Under the pieces are notes generated by a model. It ran no database searches and had not been told where the DNA came from. It saw nothing but the letters and a program-made list of their open reading frames with translations. The translations under genes and the position numbers were made by a program. This document shows positions 9,098-17,974 of a stretch of 64,000 nt of DNA, one piece after another. How positions within the stretch are numbered: the stretch's first letter is position 1; the number at the start of each line of letters is the position of its first letter. The DNA is taken from assembly GCA_963678855.1 (NCBI GenBank), contig OY787448.1, positions 1,116,001 through 1,180,000 of the forward strand, written 5' to 3'. The DNA comes from F22 sp963678855 (lineage in GTDB: Bacteria; Bacteroidota; Bacteroidia; Bacteroidales; Bacteroidaceae).

Positions 9098-9771
9098 TAC
9101 TTATTTTCTTTGTTACGAAGCATGACACGGTCAATCATACCGTAATCTAGTGCCTCTTGAGCAGTCATCCAGTAGTCGCGGTCAGAATCGGCCCATACCT
9201 TGTCATACTCAGTATTTGAGTGATCAGCGATGATCGTGTACAGCTCTTTCTTCAACTTTTGGATCTCACGTGCAGTAATTTCGATATCAGACGCTTGACC
9301 TTGTGCGCCACCTAGTGGTTGGTGAATCATCACGCGTGAGTGCTTCAATGCCGCACGCTTACCTTCTGTACCAGACACGAGCAATACAGCAGCCATAGAT
9401 GCAGCCATACCTGTACAGATAGTTGCTACATCACTGTTGATAAACTGCATTGTATCGTAGATACCTAGTCCAGCATATACCGATCCACCTGGTGAGTTGA
9501 TATAGATAGAGATATCTTTACCTGGATCTACTGAGTCAAGATACAACAACTGCGCTTGAAGTGTATTGGCAGTATAATCATTGATTTCTGTACCCAAGAA
9601 GATGATACGGTCCATCATCAAACGCGAGAACACATCTAGTTGAGTTACATTTAGTTGACGTTCTTCTAGGATATATGGATTCAAATATCCAGATTGCGCC
9701 TTAATCACATCGTCAAACACCTGGCTGTTCATACCTAAGTGCTTTGTGGCATATTTTCTAAAATCGTTCAT
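9097..9771 (-). CDS. clpP: ATP-dependent Clp protease proteolytic subunit ClpP
   Basis: A 224-residue serine peptidase that forms the double-heptamer proteolytic chamber partnered by ClpX. The catalytic triad is visible as Ser125 (in GMAASMAA), His150 (MIHQPLGG) and Asp199 (SDRDYW), with the 25 and 49 residue spacings of E. coli ClpP. The protein has about 28 extra residues before the usual core, consistent with a processed or extended N-terminus. It is promoted from 9840-9847, is first in the clpP-clpX operon, and follows tig on the same strand but beyond tig's terminator, so the tig-clpP-clpX order is conserved while transcription is split. Confidence 0.98.
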   Translation of the reverse strand: MNDFRKYATKHLGMNSQVFDDVIKAQSGYLNPYILEERQLNVTQLDVFSRLMMDRIIFLGTEINDYTANTLQAQLLYLDSVDPGKDISIYINSPGGSVYAGLGIYDTMQFINSDVATICTGMAASMAAVLLVSGTEGKRAALKHSRVMIHQPLGGAQGQASDIEITAREIQKLKKELYTIIADHSNTEYDKVWADSDRDYWMTAQEALDYGMIDRVMLRNKENK

Positions 9772-9839
9772 AATCTATTGTATTATTAAGTTTTCAATCT
9801 ATGTACTATCTCACTGCTTATCAGTGAAATAGGTGTACG

Positions 9840-9847
9840 CAAAGATA
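9840..9847 (-). promoter_or_regulatory. -7 promoter element for clpP-clpX
   Basis: CAAAGATA on plus is TATCTTTG on minus, 68 bp upstream of the clpP ATG. Confidence 0.7.
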
Positions 9848-9940
9848 CAAGGATTATGCCATACCACCATAGAATTCACAACTTATTAATAATTAACCAA
9901 GTCACCTGCTGAAATACAAATAGCTGGATAAAGAGAAAGC

Positions 9941-9966
9941 CAGCCTTAGAGAGACTCTCTAGGCTG
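9941..9966 (-). terminator. terminator after tig
   Basis: Stem CAGCCT / AGGCTG with an inner AGAG / CTCT extension, flanked by AAAG / CTTT that lengthens the helix. A T-rich stretch follows on the minus strand. It lies 54 bp beyond the tig stop. Confidence 0.7.
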
Positions 9967-10020
9967 ACTTTCCATCAGTATATCTTATTCAGTGCCTAAG
10001 CACCAAGTTGGTTCAACTGA

Positions 10021-11382
10021 TTACGCGTTTTCGAAAAGCTTGTTGAAATCTTCAACAGAAACAGTCTTCTCGTTCAACTTTACCTTATCCTTAAGAGCTG
10101 TTGCCAACTTCTTATCGAATGCAGAGTTAACGATCATAGTGCGTTGCTTTTCGTCTTGCATCATTTGTGCAGCGTATTGCTTAGCAAGATCTTCTGGAGC
10201 ATTAGGCATACCATATTGTGCAAGTTGCATACGTACGTTTTCAACTGCAGCAGTATCGATATCTTCTTGCTCTAGCTTGATTTCGAATGATTCAGCAAGC
10301 TTGTTCTTGATAAGTTCCCACTTAAGGCTCTTGATGTTTTCTTCAACAGCTTCTTCGATGTTCTCGATCGTGTTGTCCTTATCGTTAGTTTCGATTACAC
10401 GTTTTACAAGATCCATGTCGAATGACATGTCACCAGCACGCTTCTCTAGCAATGTACGAGCATCCATCAAGAACTTGTAGTCTTGTTGAGTAATCATACC
10501 TTCAGCTACCTGTCCCTTAACGTGAGCGCGGAACTCTTCTTCTGAAGAAACTACTCCTTCACCAAGAACTTCGTCGAAGATTTCTTGGTTCAACTCACCA
10601 GCAACGAAACGAGTGATTTCGTTTACTTGGAAGCTAAAGTCACCAGTGTACATGCCAGCGTTTTCGCGGTCTACCTTCAATAGAGTAGCAACTTCCGCTT
10701 CAGCACCATCGTATGCAGTATTTGGGTTAAATACGATCACGTCATTTACCTTAGTACCTTCGAACAATGCTTTTTGATCGTCGCTCTTCATGTAAGCTGG
10801 CATCAAAACTGCATCTTCTACTTGGATACCACCTTCAAGTACGTTACCTTCAGCGTCTAGCTGAGCGATAGTCCCCTTAAGCATATCACGATCTTGGTAG
10901 TCATCTACTTGCTTGTACTCACCGTTACGTTGAGTATAGCCAGCGATTTGAGCATCTACCATTTCGTCAGATACTTCGATAGTATAGTAATCTACAGAGT
11001 TACGCTTGTCTACAGACACTTCGAATTCTGGAGCAAACATCACGTCAAACTTCATTGTGAAGTTTTCGCCCTTGTCCAAATCAAGTGGTTCCATAGTTTC
11101 GCTCATCAATGGTTGACCTAGCACTTGCTTGTCAGACTCATTAAGGACTTCGTTCAATTTTTCGTCCATCAACTTGTTCAAGATGTCGCTCAATACACGA
11201 CCGCGGTACATCTTATTGATTAGACCCATTGGCACCTTACCCTTACGGAAACCAGGCATAGATGCTTGTTGACGAGCAGCTTTCAGTTGCTTTTGCAAGT
11301 CTGCTGCGTAATCTTCTTTATCAACAGAGATAGTGACTACACCACTAACCTGTCCTTCATTGATATCAATTGAAGTATTCAT
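10021..11382 (-). CDS. tig: trigger factor
   Basis: A 453-residue ribosome-associated chaperone that receives nascent chains at the exit tunnel. The ribosome-binding signature GFRKGKVP is at residues 44-51, preceded by the usual N-terminal beta-alpha domain. The middle third corresponds to the FKBP-like PPIase position but is strongly divergent (no clear FKBP active-site motif by eye), as expected for Bacteroidota trigger factors. The C-terminal third is a long helical chaperone domain (repeated NIKSLKWELIKNKLAESF-like helices). It is a single-gene unit upstream of clpP-clpX. Confidence 0.95.
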   Translation of the reverse strand: MNTSIDINEGQVSGVVTISVDKEDYAADLQKQLKAARQQASMPGFRKGKVPMGLINKMYRGRVLSDILNKLMDEKLNEVLNESDKQVLGQPLMSETMEPLDLDKGENFTMKFDVMFAPEFEVSVDKRNSVDYYTIEVSDEMVDAQIAGYTQRNGEYKQVDDYQDRDMLKGTIAQLDAEGNVLEGGIQVEDAVLMPAYMKSDDQKALFEGTKVNDVIVFNPNTAYDGAEAEVATLLKVDRENAGMYTGDFSFQVNEITRFVAGELNQEIFDEVLGEGVVSSEEEFRAHVKGQVAEGMITQQDYKFLMDARTLLEKRAGDMSFDMDLVKRVIETNDKDNTIENIEEAVEENIKSLKWELIKNKLAESFEIKLEQEDIDTAAVENVRMQLAQYGMPNAPEDLAKQYAAQMMQDEKQRTMIVNSAFDKKLATALKDKVKLNEKTVSVEDFNKLFENA

Positions 11383-11433
11383 CTTCGTTATATTTATTTT
11401 CTAGAAAAGTTGGATTGTATCATGGTGTAAAAG

Positions 11434-11466
11434 AGCCCCGCACTCCCACCCTGGGGATGCGAGGCC
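11434..11466 (-). terminator. terminator after tsf
   Basis: A GC-rich hairpin (minus strand GCCTCGCATCCC ... GGGAGTGCGGGGC with some wobble pairs) followed by TCTTTTAC, 38 bp past the tsf stop. It closes the rplM-rpsI-rpsB-tsf operon. Confidence 0.75.
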
Positions 11467-11503
11467 ACTTTACTATTTTGGTAGCTCTCTAAGAGAGAAC
11501 TTA

Positions 11504-12331
11504 TTACTCAGCGTTTAGAGTAAAACGGTGGAAAGCAGTTACCTTCAAGCCCTTAGATGCACCATCTAAGTACTTAGCAACAGTTTGCTTGTTTTCGTCC
11601 ATAGCAAGCTCTTGGTTCATCAAACAAACTTCTTTGTAGAACTTGTTGATACGACCCATAGAAATCTTTTCGATCAAGTTTTCTGGCTTACCTTCTTGAC
11701 GTGCCTTGTCAGCAGCGATTTCTTTTTCTTTTTCTAGAACGTCTGCTGGTACATCTTCTGGAGATACAGCGATAGCGTTCATAGAAGCTACTTGCATAGC
11801 GATTTTATCTACTACTTCTTGGTCAACACCTGGTTGGTTGAAAGAAACTACAGTAGCTAGACGACGGTTGAAGTGTACGTAGTTACCTACAGTTTCACCT
11901 TCTACACAACCGAAACCTTCTACTTCAGTCTTTTCACCACAAACACCAGTATACTCAGCTACCTTATCAGCTACAGTAGAACCTTCCATAGGCAATGCAA
12001 GCACTTCTTCTAGAGTCTTACACTTGTTTTCTACTACTAGATCAAGGATATCTTGAGTCATCTTTTGGTGATTCGCGTTGTTTGCCACGAAGTCAGTTTC
12101 ACATTTTAGAGCAACTACTGCAGCATATCCGTCTACAGCCTTCGCTAGTACGCAACCTTCAGATGTTTCACGATCTTCACGCTTTGCAGCAGCAGCTTGA
12201 CCCTTCTTACGTAGGATTTTTACCGCTTCGTCGAAGTTGCCTTCAGCTTCTTCCAACGCTTTTTTACAATCCATCATACCAGCACCCATCGTTTCGCGAA
12301 GGTGCTTGATGTCTGCCATTGATACAGCCAT
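11504..12331 (-). CDS. tsf: translation elongation factor Ts
   Basis: A 275-residue guanine-nucleotide exchange factor that recycles EF-Tu. The N-terminal UBA-like region has the signature LRETMGAGMMDCKKAL at residues 11-26, and the EF-Tu contact motif TDFVANN is at 79-85. Length is normal for the short single-core version. It follows rpsB by 88 bp, the standard bacterial pairing, and is the last gene of the operon before the hairpin at 11434-11466. Confidence 0.98.
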   Translation of the reverse strand: MAVSMADIKHLRETMGAGMMDCKKALEEAEGNFDEAVKILRKKGQAAAAKREDRETSEGCVLAKAVDGYAAVVALKCETDFVANNANHQKMTQDILDLVVENKCKTLEEVLALPMEGSTVADKVAEYTGVCGEKTEVEGFGCVEGETVGNYVHFNRRLATVVSFNQPGVDQEVVDKIAMQVASMNAIAVSPEDVPADVLEKEKEIAADKARQEGKPENLIEKISMGRINKFYKEVCLMNQELAMDENKQTVAKYLDGASKGLKVTAFHRFTLNAE

Positions 12332-12419
12332 AATTCTTTTCTTATTTAGTGATTAATAAAAAGACTTATTTATAGGTGTGTACCTCGCTAGAGATACACA
12401 CCTTATATAGTTCTAATAA

Positions 12420-13211
12420 TTAAGCTTCAGTTGCTTCTGGAGCAGCCTCTTCGCCCTCTACGCGAGCACGACGAGTTTTACGAGGACCCTTAGTCTCTAC
12501 TGCTTCTTTTTCAGCACGCTCAGCCTTACGCTCAGCTTGTCCTTCAGCGATTGCCTTGCAACAAGTACCCAAGATAACTTCTACAGACTTAGTAGCGTCA
12601 TCATTAGCTGGGATTACGTAATCCACTGTATCAGGGTTAGAGTTTGTATCTACGATACCAAATACCTTGATACCTAGACGTTGAGCCTCACGTACAGCGA
12701 TGTGCTCCTTCATTACGTCTACTACGAAAAGTGCAGCAGGAAGGTGGTTCATCTTAGAGATAGAACCTAGAGTCTTCTCTAGCTTAGCACGTTGACGAGA
12801 GATTTGAAGAACCTCACGCTTAGAAAGGTTTGAGTATGTACCATCGTTAGTCAACTTATCGATAGTAGCCATCTTCTTGATAGCCTTACGGATAGTTGGG
12901 AAGTTAGTCAACATACCACCTGGCCAACGCTCGATTACATATGGCATATTTACGCCAGCAGCTGCGTCTGCACACACTTGCTTAGCTTGTTTTTTAGTAG
13001 CAACAAATAGAATGTCGCGGCCAGTTTTAGCGATTTCCTTAAGCGCTTCAGCAGCTTCGTCAATCTTAGCGACAGTCTTGTGAAGGTCAATGATATGAAT
13101 ACCATTGCGCTCCATGAAAATATAAGGGGCCATTGCAGGGTTCCACTTTCTCTTAAGGTGTCCGAAGTGGCAACCAGCCTCTAATAGAGTATCAAAATCA
13201 ATTCTTGACAT
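12420..13211 (-). CDS. rpsB: 30S ribosomal protein S2
   Basis: A 263-residue small-subunit protein. It opens with DTLLEAGCHFGHLKRKWNP (S2 signature), followed by the YIFMERNGIHIIDLHKT segment and the RWPGGMLTNFPTIRKAI region. A lysine- and glutamate-rich C-terminal tail of about 35 residues (AERAEKEAVETKG onward) extends past the usual core. It is preceded by a 170-bp structured spacer after rpsI and followed by tsf. Confidence 0.98.
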   Translation of the reverse strand: MSRIDFDTLLEAGCHFGHLKRKWNPAMAPYIFMERNGIHIIDLHKTVAKIDEAAEALKEIAKTGRDILFVATKKQAKQVCADAAAGVNMPYVIERWPGGMLTNFPTIRKAIKKMATIDKLTNDGTYSNLSKREVLQISRQRAKLEKTLGSISKMNHLPAALFVVDVMKEHIAVREAQRLGIKVFGIVDTNSNPDTVDYVIPANDDATKSVEVILGTCCKAIAEGQAERKAERAEKEAVETKGPRKTRRARVEGEEAAPEATEA

Positions 13212-13381
13212 AATTCTTGTCTTTAATAAGTTCGTTTACTTTCTTTTTTGTTTTCTCAACCAACCCTCGGGTAGTTAGTCTATACACACGTACCTCCTAA
13301 ATCCCGGGAGTTTAGATACTAAACGTTTGGGGGCGTTTCTGACTATACAGCAATAGTATAGTATATATGAAACAGCGGATA
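13212..13381 (-). promoter_or_regulatory. structured rpsI-rpsB spacer, candidate S2 leader
   Basis: A 170-nt spacer that as minus-strand RNA can form several hairpins. The clearest is GTTTAG-TAT-CTAAAC at 13310-13324. An AACG / CGTT hairpin lies upstream of it, and CTCC...GGAG downstream. There is no T-run, so it is not a terminator. Autogenous control of rpsB-tsf by S2 through the rpsB leader is established in E. coli; applying it here is inference. Confidence 0.4.
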
Positions 13382-13768
13382 CTAACGTTTACTAAATTGG
13401 AATTGACGACGTGCCTTAGGTTGACCTGGCTTCTTACGCTCAACAGATCGAGGGTCACGAGTAACAAATCCTGCTGCACGTAGAGCAGCCTTATCTTCAG
13501 CATTGATCTTCACAAGTGCGCGAGCAATTGCAAGACGAAGTGCTTGACTTTGACCAGTGAAACCACCTCCGTAAAGGTTCACTTTGATGTCATACTTTTC
13601 CTCAGCACCTAGCTCTGCCAATGGTTGCTTCACAACGTATTGAAGGATAGATGATGGGAAATATTCAGTTAGGTCACGTTTGTTGATAGTGATCTTACCA
13701 GTACCTTCTGTTAGGTATACACGGGCTACAGCACGCTTACGGCGTCCCAATGCGTTAATTACTTCCAT
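13382..13768 (-). CDS. rpsI: 30S ribosomal protein S9
   Basis: A 128-residue small-subunit head protein. It begins MEVINALGRRKRAVARVYL, contains GGGFTGQSQALRLAIARAL and ends with the invariant basic tail (KPGQPKARRQFQFSKR) whose last residues reach the P-site tRNA. It follows rplM by 9 bp, the universal L13-S9 pair. Confidence 0.98.
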   Translation of the reverse strand: MEVINALGRRKRAVARVYLTEGTGKITINKRDLTEYFPSSILQYVVKQPLAELGAEEKYDIKVNLYGGGFTGQSQALRLAIARALVKINAEDKAALRAAGFVTRDPRSVERKKPGQPKARRQFQFSKR

Positions 13769-13777
13769 GTAGTCTTC

Positions 13778-14239
13778 TTACTTTAGTAGGTTAATATCAA
13801 TATTCTTTGGAGACTGAGCTTCTTGTGCGTGCTCAGCACCTTCGTATACGTAAAGGTTAGCCAATAGCTTGCGACCAAGCTTATTCTTTGGCAACATGCC
13901 CTTCACTACTTTGTTCACCAATCTCTCCCAACCATCTTTCTTAGCGATGATGCGCTCTGGAGTGATTTCACGTTGTCCACCTGGATAACCAGTGTAAGAT
14001 AGATATACGCGATCTGTCATCTTTTGACCAGAGATCACGATTTTGCTCGCGTTGATAATGATTACGTTATCACCGCAGTCTACATGAGGAGTAAAGTTTG
14101 GTTTGTACTTACCTCTCAACAGTTTTGCAACCTTAGAGCCAAGGCGACCTAGTGTCTGGCCTTCAGCGTCTACCACTACCCATTCTTTGTTTACGGTAGC
14201 ATTGTTTGCAGAAATGGTCTTGTAACTTAAAGTATCCAC
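13778..14239 (-). CDS. rplM: 50S ribosomal protein L13
   Basis: A 153-residue large-subunit assembly protein with the family's VVDAEGQTLGRLGSKVAKLLRGK start, the GDNVIIINASKI strand and the MLPKNKLGRKLLANLYVYEGAEHAQEAQ C-terminus. It is first gene of the rplM-rpsI-rpsB-tsf operon and is preceded by a hairpin-rich leader. Confidence 0.98.
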   Translation of the reverse strand: MDTLSYKTISANNATVNKEWVVVDAEGQTLGRLGSKVAKLLRGKYKPNFTPHVDCGDNVIIINASKIVISGQKMTDRVYLSYTGYPGGQREITPERIIAKKDGWERLVNKVVKGMLPKNKLGRKLLANLYVYEGAEHAQEAQSPKNIDINLLK

Positions 14240-14358
14240 TCTAAAATTCTTTTTAAATTATTACTACTAAAAAACTTCACCACAGGTACTTCCCCCCGGA
14301 CAAAGGGTCCGCACTTGCTATGAAAAATTGGTTTTCTCGATTGAACGAGATAATAATC
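14240..14358 (-). promoter_or_regulatory. structured 5' leader of rplM
   Basis: About 120 nt between the -7 element at 14365-14372 and the rplM ATG. On the minus strand it contains TCTCG-N6-CGAGA (plus 14335-14350) and CGGAC-CCTT-GTCCG (plus 14294-14308), followed by a GGGGGGAAGTACC stretch. No T-run follows. A ribosomal-protein leader is the likeliest explanation; the ligand (L13 or S9) is inference. Confidence 0.4.
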
Positions 14359-14364
14359 GGCCTG

Positions 14365-14372
14365 CAAAAGTA
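14365..14372 (-). promoter_or_regulatory. -7 promoter element for the rplM operon
   Basis: CAAAAGTA on plus is TACTTTTG on minus, matching TAnnTTTG, 126 bp upstream of the rplM ATG, which leaves room for the leader hairpins. Confidence 0.65.
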
Positions 14373-14439
14373 GCAATAATATCCGACATGACAATGCCCT
14401 AAGGCTATTTTTTCAGCATTTTAGATATTTTCAACGCAA

Positions 14440-14501
14440 AAAGAGGAGCTTTTGCTGCAAATCCCTAAGTTTCAGGATGTTGCTCGCAAAAGCTCCTCTT
14501 T
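14440..14501 (-). terminator. long-stem terminator after the DUF4488 gene
   Basis: A perfect 16-bp inverted repeat (AAAGAGGAGCTTTTGC at 14440-14455 with its complement at 14486-14501) enclosing 30 nt, with a short T run on the minus strand. It starts 18 bp beyond the gene's stop codon. Confidence 0.8.
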
Positions 14502-14519
14502 ACAATTATAGTCGTGTTC

Positions 14520-15020
14520 CTATCGAATCAAATCTGGAGGACAAACCTCTGGCATGACTATACGGCGCCATGTTTCATGGAACCAGCAATCTATCACATT
14601 ACCATTTTCATCCTTTTCGATATAAAACTTAAGTTCTAACAGATTGCCATCTTCGCTCAAACTAAACTCTAGCACATTATCACTGTTATTTAACACAGGA
14701 TTATCCAAAGTTTTTGTAATATGTTCAACAAACGCACGCTCCGACACAACTTCCCATGTACCGAAACCAAGAATAATAGATCCTTGCGTAGGTCTGTTGA
14801 CCAAATTAATCATTTGTCCTTCCTTAGTCAAAATCTTATAACTATGTCCAGAGCGCAATTCACCCTTACTTTCTGGTGTCTCAGACACATAAAAGCACAT
14901 TTGCCAAATACCCACTAATGGATTGGCCTCATCTTTAGGGAAACCTATATTTTGAGCAGATGTCCACATCGAAGTTGTAGCTACCACAAGGGCAACGATA
15001 GTCATTATAAAGCGTTTCAT
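14520..15020 (-). CDS. secreted DUF4488-like protein
   Basis: A 166-residue exported protein with a clear signal peptide (MKRFIMTIVALVVATTSMWTSAQ) and no lipobox. The mature part reads LVGIWQMCFYVSE, SYKILTKEGQMINL, FGTWEVVSERAFVEHI and LLELKFYIEKDENGN, the pattern of the DUF4488 lipocalin-like family that is common in Bacteroidales secretomes. The function is unknown. The gene stands alone, with its own promoter (15092-15099) and terminator. Family assignment is from memory of its typical sequence, not from a search. Confidence 0.75.
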   Translation of the reverse strand: MKRFIMTIVALVVATTSMWTSAQNIGFPKDEANPLVGIWQMCFYVSETPESKGELRSGHSYKILTKEGQMINLVNRPTQGSIILGFGTWEVVSERAFVEHITKTLDNPVLNNSDNVLEFSLSEDGNLLELKFYIEKDENGNVIDCWFHETWRRIVMPEVCPPDLIR

Positions 15021-15091
15021 AGGCGTTTTTTTAAGGGTTATACAATAGAGTTAAGTGAGTGGCTCGTGTTTTTGCTTTCCACTATATACGC

Positions 15092-15099
15092 CAAAGATA
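15092..15099 (-). promoter_or_regulatory. -7 promoter element for the DUF4488 gene
   Basis: CAAAGATA on plus is TATCTTTG on minus, 71 bp upstream of the ATG at 15020. Confidence 0.7.
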
Positions 15100-15245
15100 A
15101 TTATTTATTTTTACATTTCCTAATATTTGATTCACTTTCTATTTCAAGCATTGCACAACCGTATCCTTTTGTGCACCAGAGGATTACATCCACTTCGAGC
15201 CCCAAATAACATATAAGGATTATTAAGATTTAAAACAATAAAAAA

Positions 15246-15284
15246 ATGAGGATATATCAAGCTAAACACTTGACACATCCTCAT
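15246..15284 (-). terminator. two-part hairpin terminator after glgP
   Basis: Outer stem ATGAGGAT / ATCCTCAT and inner stem TCAAG / CTTGA with an internal loop between. A T-rich run follows on the minus strand. It shares its architecture and core sequence with the terminator of the 6S-like RNA at 34027-34064. Confidence 0.8.
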
Positions 15285-15341
15285 CCTATTTATTTATACA
15301 GTTCTAATAAAATCAGACTGTTCTAGAGCCAATCATATGAA

Positions 15342-17903
15342 TTAGATCCAACGCACGTAGTTAAAATCTTGACGGTGTGGTAGATCAGCATGCTTAGGGA
15401 ACATACGGAAAGCAAACTTAAATTGACCTGCTTCGTTGATTGTCTTTTCAGTAGCAAACGTGTACTCAGACCCTTCTTTCTTCACTACATTCAATTCAAC
15501 AGCAGCATACAAGTGCTCCTTACCGTCCTCACCGACGTGAGTTGTTACAAGCTCGATACCTACAGCATCGTTCAAGCCCTTCTCATCAATTACGACCTCT
15601 ACAGGATAACCATTACCAGCAGTAACGACATCCTTATGGAATACATCGTATACATTTGTTGATACCACTTCGATTTCATCCCACTTAGCAGCAACTTCTT
15701 CCTTCCAAGCTGCAAGTTCTCTAGCCTTAGCGTTGTCCTTAGCTGAAATCGCCTTGAAACGAGCCGCTTGTTGGTTATAGAACTTATCATAGTAATCATC
15801 AAGCTGACGCTTCATTGTATAATGAGGAGCAATCTCGTGCATAGACTTCTTCATAGTCTTCACCCAACCAGTAGGGATGCCCTTTGAGTTGCGCGCATAG
15901 TACAATGGAAGGATTTCGTTCTCAAGAATACTATAGATAGTCGCAGCATCCAATTGATCTTGGTGCTCTTGATTTTCATACGTACGCTTGTCGGTCAACG
16001 CCCAACCAGCGCCTTCACGATAACCTTCTAGCCACCATCCATCAAGTACAGAGAAGTTTACAACACCATTCATCAACGCCTTTTCACCAGAAGTACCAGA
16101 TGCTTCCAATGGACGAGTTGGCGTGTTCAACCAGATATCAACACCAGTAATCAGGCGACGTGCCAACTTCATATCGTAGTTTTCCAAGAAGATAATCTTA
16201 CCTAGGAATTCAGGACGACGAGAGATCTCGATAATACGCTTGATCAAACCTTGACCTGCACCATCGTGTGGGTGAGCTTTACCAGTAAACAAGAATTGTA
16301 CTGGGTAATCAGGGTTGTTTACGATCTTAGCTAAACGATCCAAGTCAGTGAACAACAAGTGTGCACGTTTGTATGTCGCGAAACGACGACCGAAACCAAT
16401 CAACAATGCGTTAGGGTTGATTTTATCTAGTACAGACATGATACGAGAAGGATCACCTTGATTCTTCAACCATGTGCTGCGGAACTCATCACGGATATAG
16501 TTTACAAGCTTATTCTTCAAACCTACACGAGTCTTCCAGATTTCATCGTCTGCTACGTTTTCGATAGCCGACCAGATTCCTTCGTTACTTTGATCGTTGA
16601 TAAAGTTTGCATCGAAGTGCTTGTCGTACAATGCACGCCACTCAGAAGCACACCATGTTGGGAAGTGTACACCATTTGTTACGTAGTCCACGTGCAACTC
16701 TTCTGGGTAATATCCCTTCCAGATTGGCGCAAACATTTCTTGAGACACCTTACCGTGTAGCCAACTTACCCCATTCACCTCTTGAGAAGTGTTACAAGCA
16801 AAAGTAGACATACAGAAACGCTCACCCTTATCGTCTGGATGGATGCGCCCCATACCGATAAACTCATCCCATGAGATACCCAATTGCTCTGGGTAACCAC
16901 CCATGTACTTACCAAACAAAGCCTCATCGAAATAATCGTGACCTGCTGGCACTGGAGTGTGTACTGTATATAGAGAAGAAGCGCGAACTAGTTCAAGCGA
17001 CTCTTGGAAGTTCAAACCAGATGCTACATAATCCTTCAAACGTTCTACATTGATCAACGCAGCGTGACCTTCATTACAGTGGTATACATCCTTGTTGATA
17101 CCCAAAGCCTTCAATGTCTTCATACCACCGATACCAAGAAGAATCTCTTGCTTCAAGCGGTTTTCCCAGTCACCACCATATAGTTGGTATGTGATAGGGC
17201 GGTCAAATTCGCTGTTCATTTCATGGTCAGTATCCAATAGATACAATGAAATACGACCTACATTCACCTTCCATACATTTGCATAAACGTGGTAGTTTGT
17301 ATAAGGTACAGCGATAACAAGTGGTTGACCGTGTTCATCGTATACACGCTCAAGAGGTAGACTATTGAAGACTTGCGCTTCATAATTTGCTACCTGTTGT
17401 CCATCCATAGACAATGCTTGGTTGAAATAACCATAGCGATATAGGAAACCAACAGCACACATGTTTACATTGCTATCAGATGCCTCTTTTAGGTAGTCAC
17501 CAGCCAATACACCTAGACCACCAGAATAAATCTTCAATACGTGCGACAAACCATACTCCATACAGAAATACGCTACAGAAGCGCGATCTGCATCTGGTTC
17601 TACATCCATATATGCACGGAAGCTAGCGTATACATCTTTGATACGCTTCTTCATTTTTTTGTCTTCAGCTAAAGCTTCTAGCTTACCCACGTTCATACGC
17701 TCTAGAAGCGCAACTGGGTTGCCATTAACAGTTTCCCAAAGCTCTGGATCCAAATCTTGGAACAAGTCCGTTGCTTCACTGTTCCATACCCACCATAGGT
17801 TATGAGCGATTTCAGCAAGAGGCTGAAGTGCTTCAGGGATATGAGATTGTACAATTAGTTCTCTCCAAGCTGGAGCGCTTACATTGCTAACCTTAATTTT
17901 CAT
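15342..17903 (-). CDS. glgP: alpha-glucan (glycogen/maltodextrin) phosphorylase
   Basis: An 853-residue GT35 enzyme that releases glucose-1-phosphate from alpha-1,4-glucan using pyridoxal phosphate. The PLP lysine is Lys608 in ASGTSGEKALMNGV, followed by NFSVLDGWWLEGY. The N-terminal hundred residues (IPEALQPLAEIAHNLWWVWN) match the DUF3417 cap seen in the short alpha-glucan phosphorylase subfamily rather than the E. coli MalP/GlgP type. Near residue 135 is YGLSHVLKIYSGGLGVLAGD. It is the second gene of an operon with the GT3-type glycogen synthase (71 bp gap). No branching or debranching enzyme is in the window. Confidence 0.95.
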   Translation of the reverse strand: MKIKVSNVSAPAWRELIVQSHIPEALQPLAEIAHNLWWVWNSEATDLFQDLDPELWETVNGNPVALLERMNVGKLEALAEDKKMKKRIKDVYASFRAYMDVEPDADRASVAYFCMEYGLSHVLKIYSGGLGVLAGDYLKEASDSNVNMCAVGFLYRYGYFNQALSMDGQQVANYEAQVFNSLPLERVYDEHGQPLVIAVPYTNYHVYANVWKVNVGRISLYLLDTDHEMNSEFDRPITYQLYGGDWENRLKQEILLGIGGMKTLKALGINKDVYHCNEGHAALINVERLKDYVASGLNFQESLELVRASSLYTVHTPVPAGHDYFDEALFGKYMGGYPEQLGISWDEFIGMGRIHPDDKGERFCMSTFACNTSQEVNGVSWLHGKVSQEMFAPIWKGYYPEELHVDYVTNGVHFPTWCASEWRALYDKHFDANFINDQSNEGIWSAIENVADDEIWKTRVGLKNKLVNYIRDEFRSTWLKNQGDPSRIMSVLDKINPNALLIGFGRRFATYKRAHLLFTDLDRLAKIVNNPDYPVQFLFTGKAHPHDGAGQGLIKRIIEISRRPEFLGKIIFLENYDMKLARRLITGVDIWLNTPTRPLEASGTSGEKALMNGVVNFSVLDGWWLEGYREGAGWALTDKRTYENQEHQDQLDAATIYSILENEILPLYYARNSKGIPTGWVKTMKKSMHEIAPHYTMKRQLDDYYDKFYNQQAARFKAISAKDNAKARELAAWKEEVAAKWDEIEVVSTNVYDVFHKDVVTAGNGYPVEVVIDEKGLNDAVGIELVTTHVGEDGKEHLYAAVELNVVKKEGSEYTFATEKTINEAGQFKFAFRMFPKHADLPHRQDFNYVRWI

Positions 17904-17974
17904 ACGTGTTATTTATTAAGTTCAGAAATTATTATTCTATCTATTTTGTTCTCGTTTAAACCTCCTATAGGGAG

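Larger units (their letters stand above)
15021..15341. other. intergenic region between the DUF4488 gene and glgP
   Basis: Holds the DUF4488 promoter (15092-15099) and the glgP terminator (15246-15284). A short TGCACAA ... TTGTGCA dyad around 15152-15174 lies between them. I see no further gene. Confidence 0.7.
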
